From NCBI GenBank assembly GCA_948663505.1, contig CAPNAQ010000088.1:1-7397 (forward strand): a DNA stretch of 7,397 bases, given 5' to 3'. This document shows positions 6,693 to 7,397 of this stretch, piece by piece. The DNA comes from an uncultured Clostridia bacterium (GTDB taxonomy: Bacteria; Bacillota; Clostridia; TANB77; CAG-508). The translations under genes and the position numbers were made by a program. The notes beneath the pieces were generated by a model. That model searched no databases, was not told where the DNA came from, and was given only the letters and a program-made list of their open reading frames with translations. Each line of letters begins with the position of its first letter. Position 1 is the stretch's first letter.

Positions 6693-7196
6693 TCAATTTT
6701 GATTATTATTATTATTATTTTTCATAATATCTGCTATTTTGGAAACGTTAAGTAAATTCATATAATTATCAAGTTTTCCCTTTTTGCTGTCACGAAGATA
6801 AGGTTTTAAAGAATTTAATAAATTTGCTCTAGGGTCATTTTTATTATTATTCATTTTTCCTAGCATAGAAGACATTTTCATTATAGTGTTCATATCAATA
6901 TTGCTAAAGTCAAAATTTGAATTATTGAAATTCGTTTGATTTTCATTGCCTCCAGTAGAATTGTTATTAATATTACTATTGTTGTTATTATAGTTATTTT
7001 GATTATTATATGTATTTTCGTTATTTGAATTATCGTTATTAGTATTAGAATTTTGATTATTTTGTGCTGCAAACATTTTTGAGAAGTTTTGAATCATTTC
7101 AGGTGATATTTGCGAAATAGCGTCTGTAATATTTCCATTATCAACCATATTTTTTATATTATCCAATGTATTTTTATCTATATTCATATCATTCAT
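6693..7196 (-). CDS. Uncharacterised Asn-rich protein
   Basis: From the ATG at 7196 the product is 167 residues; a TTG at 7208 would add four but sits directly against the AAGGGA Shine-Dalgarno (7209-7214), which is 12 bases from the ATG. Three parts are visible. An N-terminal region (about 1-43) looks helical, with MVDNGNITDAISQISPEMIQ. A central Asn-rich low-complexity linker covers about 46-100. A C-terminal conserved-looking region (about 102-160) holds DPRANLLNSLKPYLRDSKKG and LDNYMNLLNVSKIADIMK, ending in a run of six Asn. No signal peptide or membrane segment is seen. I recall similar endings (LL-LKPYL-R-D) in uncharacterised clostridial proteins, some next to spore or envelope genes, but that is memory and not proof. 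It is probably co-transcribed with the gene at 6275-6610. Confidence 0.78.
   Translation of the reverse strand: MNDMNIDKNTLDNIKNMVDNGNITDAISQISPEMIQNFSKMFAAQNNQNSNTNNDNSNNENTYNNQNNYNNNNSNINNNSTGGNENQTNFNNSNFDFSNIDMNTIMKMSSMLGKMNNNKNDPRANLLNSLKPYLRDSKKGKLDNYMNLLNVSKIADIMKNNNNNNQN
6702..6719. repeat. (ATT)6 trinucleotide tract inside a gene
   Basis: Six perfect ATT units on the + strand read as six AAT (Asn) codons at the C-terminal end of the - strand Asn-rich gene. Because the unit is three bases, slippage would change the number of Asn residues without breaking the frame. Confidence 0.85.
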
Positions 7197-7272
7197 AATT
7201 ACTATCAATCCCTTCTTTTATTTAGTATTATTATATGTATATTAAGTTGTTTAAGATTATATGTTTATAATT

Positions 7273-7303
7273 ATTATATGAAGTTTGATATTATATTGTT
7301 AAT
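7273..7303 (-). promoter_or_regulatory. Candidate promoter of the - strand gene pair
   Basis: On the - strand, TTAACA (7298-7303) lies 19 bases upstream of TATAAT (7273-7278), a somewhat long spacer. The region is so AT-rich that TATAAT also occurs at 7256-7261, 7230-7235 and 7290-7295, so the choice is weak. The rest of 7209-7397 shows no supportable gene. Confidence 0.2.
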
Positions 7304-7397
7304 GTTCATTTGGACATTTTTTAAGTTATAAATATAGTTACAATTTATAATCAGTATTATCTAGTAAATATAAAATTGAAAAAATTGTAAAAATACC

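Noticed and set aside
7110..7331. 73-residue + frame at the right end
   Set aside because: It overlaps the N-terminus of the better supported - strand Asn-rich gene, and its Ile/Tyr-rich composition reflects base bias only.

Overview
This window is a stretch of very AT-rich chromosome from what looks like a low-GC Firmicute, most probably a member of the Clostridia. The evidence is the strong AT bias at third codon positions, GGAGG-type Shine-Dalgarno sequences, frequent TTG starts, the gene order radC-mreB-mreC-mreD-PBP2-minC, and two small Asn-rich proteins of a kind I associate with clostridia. Tryptophan is encoded by TGG and TGA is used as a stop, so this is the standard bacterial code and not a mycoplasma-type code.

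Layout: positions 1-130 hold two copies of a 55-bp repeat (75-bp period), richer in G+C than the rest of the window. The second copy runs directly into the ribosome-binding site of radC. From about 149 to 6193 six genes follow on the + strand: radC, mreB, mreC, mreD, mrdA (penicillin-binding protein 2) and minC. Intergenic gaps are 13 to 88 bases and no strong terminator is visible between them, so they probably form one operon or two overlapping transcripts. Two uncharacterised small genes on the - strand converge on the end of minC: an Asn-rich soluble protein (start near 7196) and, downstream of it in its own direction, a Tyr/Asn/Ser/Thr-rich protein with a hydrophobic C-terminus (start 6610). 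The last 190 bases (7209-7397) carry no gene I can support and probably hold the promoter of that pair.

How the genes work together: MreB (actin-like filaments), MreC (periplasm-facing scaffold), MreD (membrane protein) and PBP2 (transpeptidase) are core parts of the Rod/elongasome machine that inserts peptidoglycan along the side wall of a rod-shaped cell. MinC inhibits FtsZ assembly away from the division site. Cell elongation and division-site placement are therefore encoded together, as in other Firmicutes. RodA and MinD, the usual partners of PBP2 and MinC, are not in the window.

Most of the window is a conventional cell-shape cluster. The parts worth a second look are the left-edge repeat that supplies the radC translation signal, the consistent use of non-ATG starts across all six + strand genes, minC ending the cluster without minD, and the uncharacterised convergent gene pair. 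I do not see convincing evidence of a new defence, mobile or RNA system.
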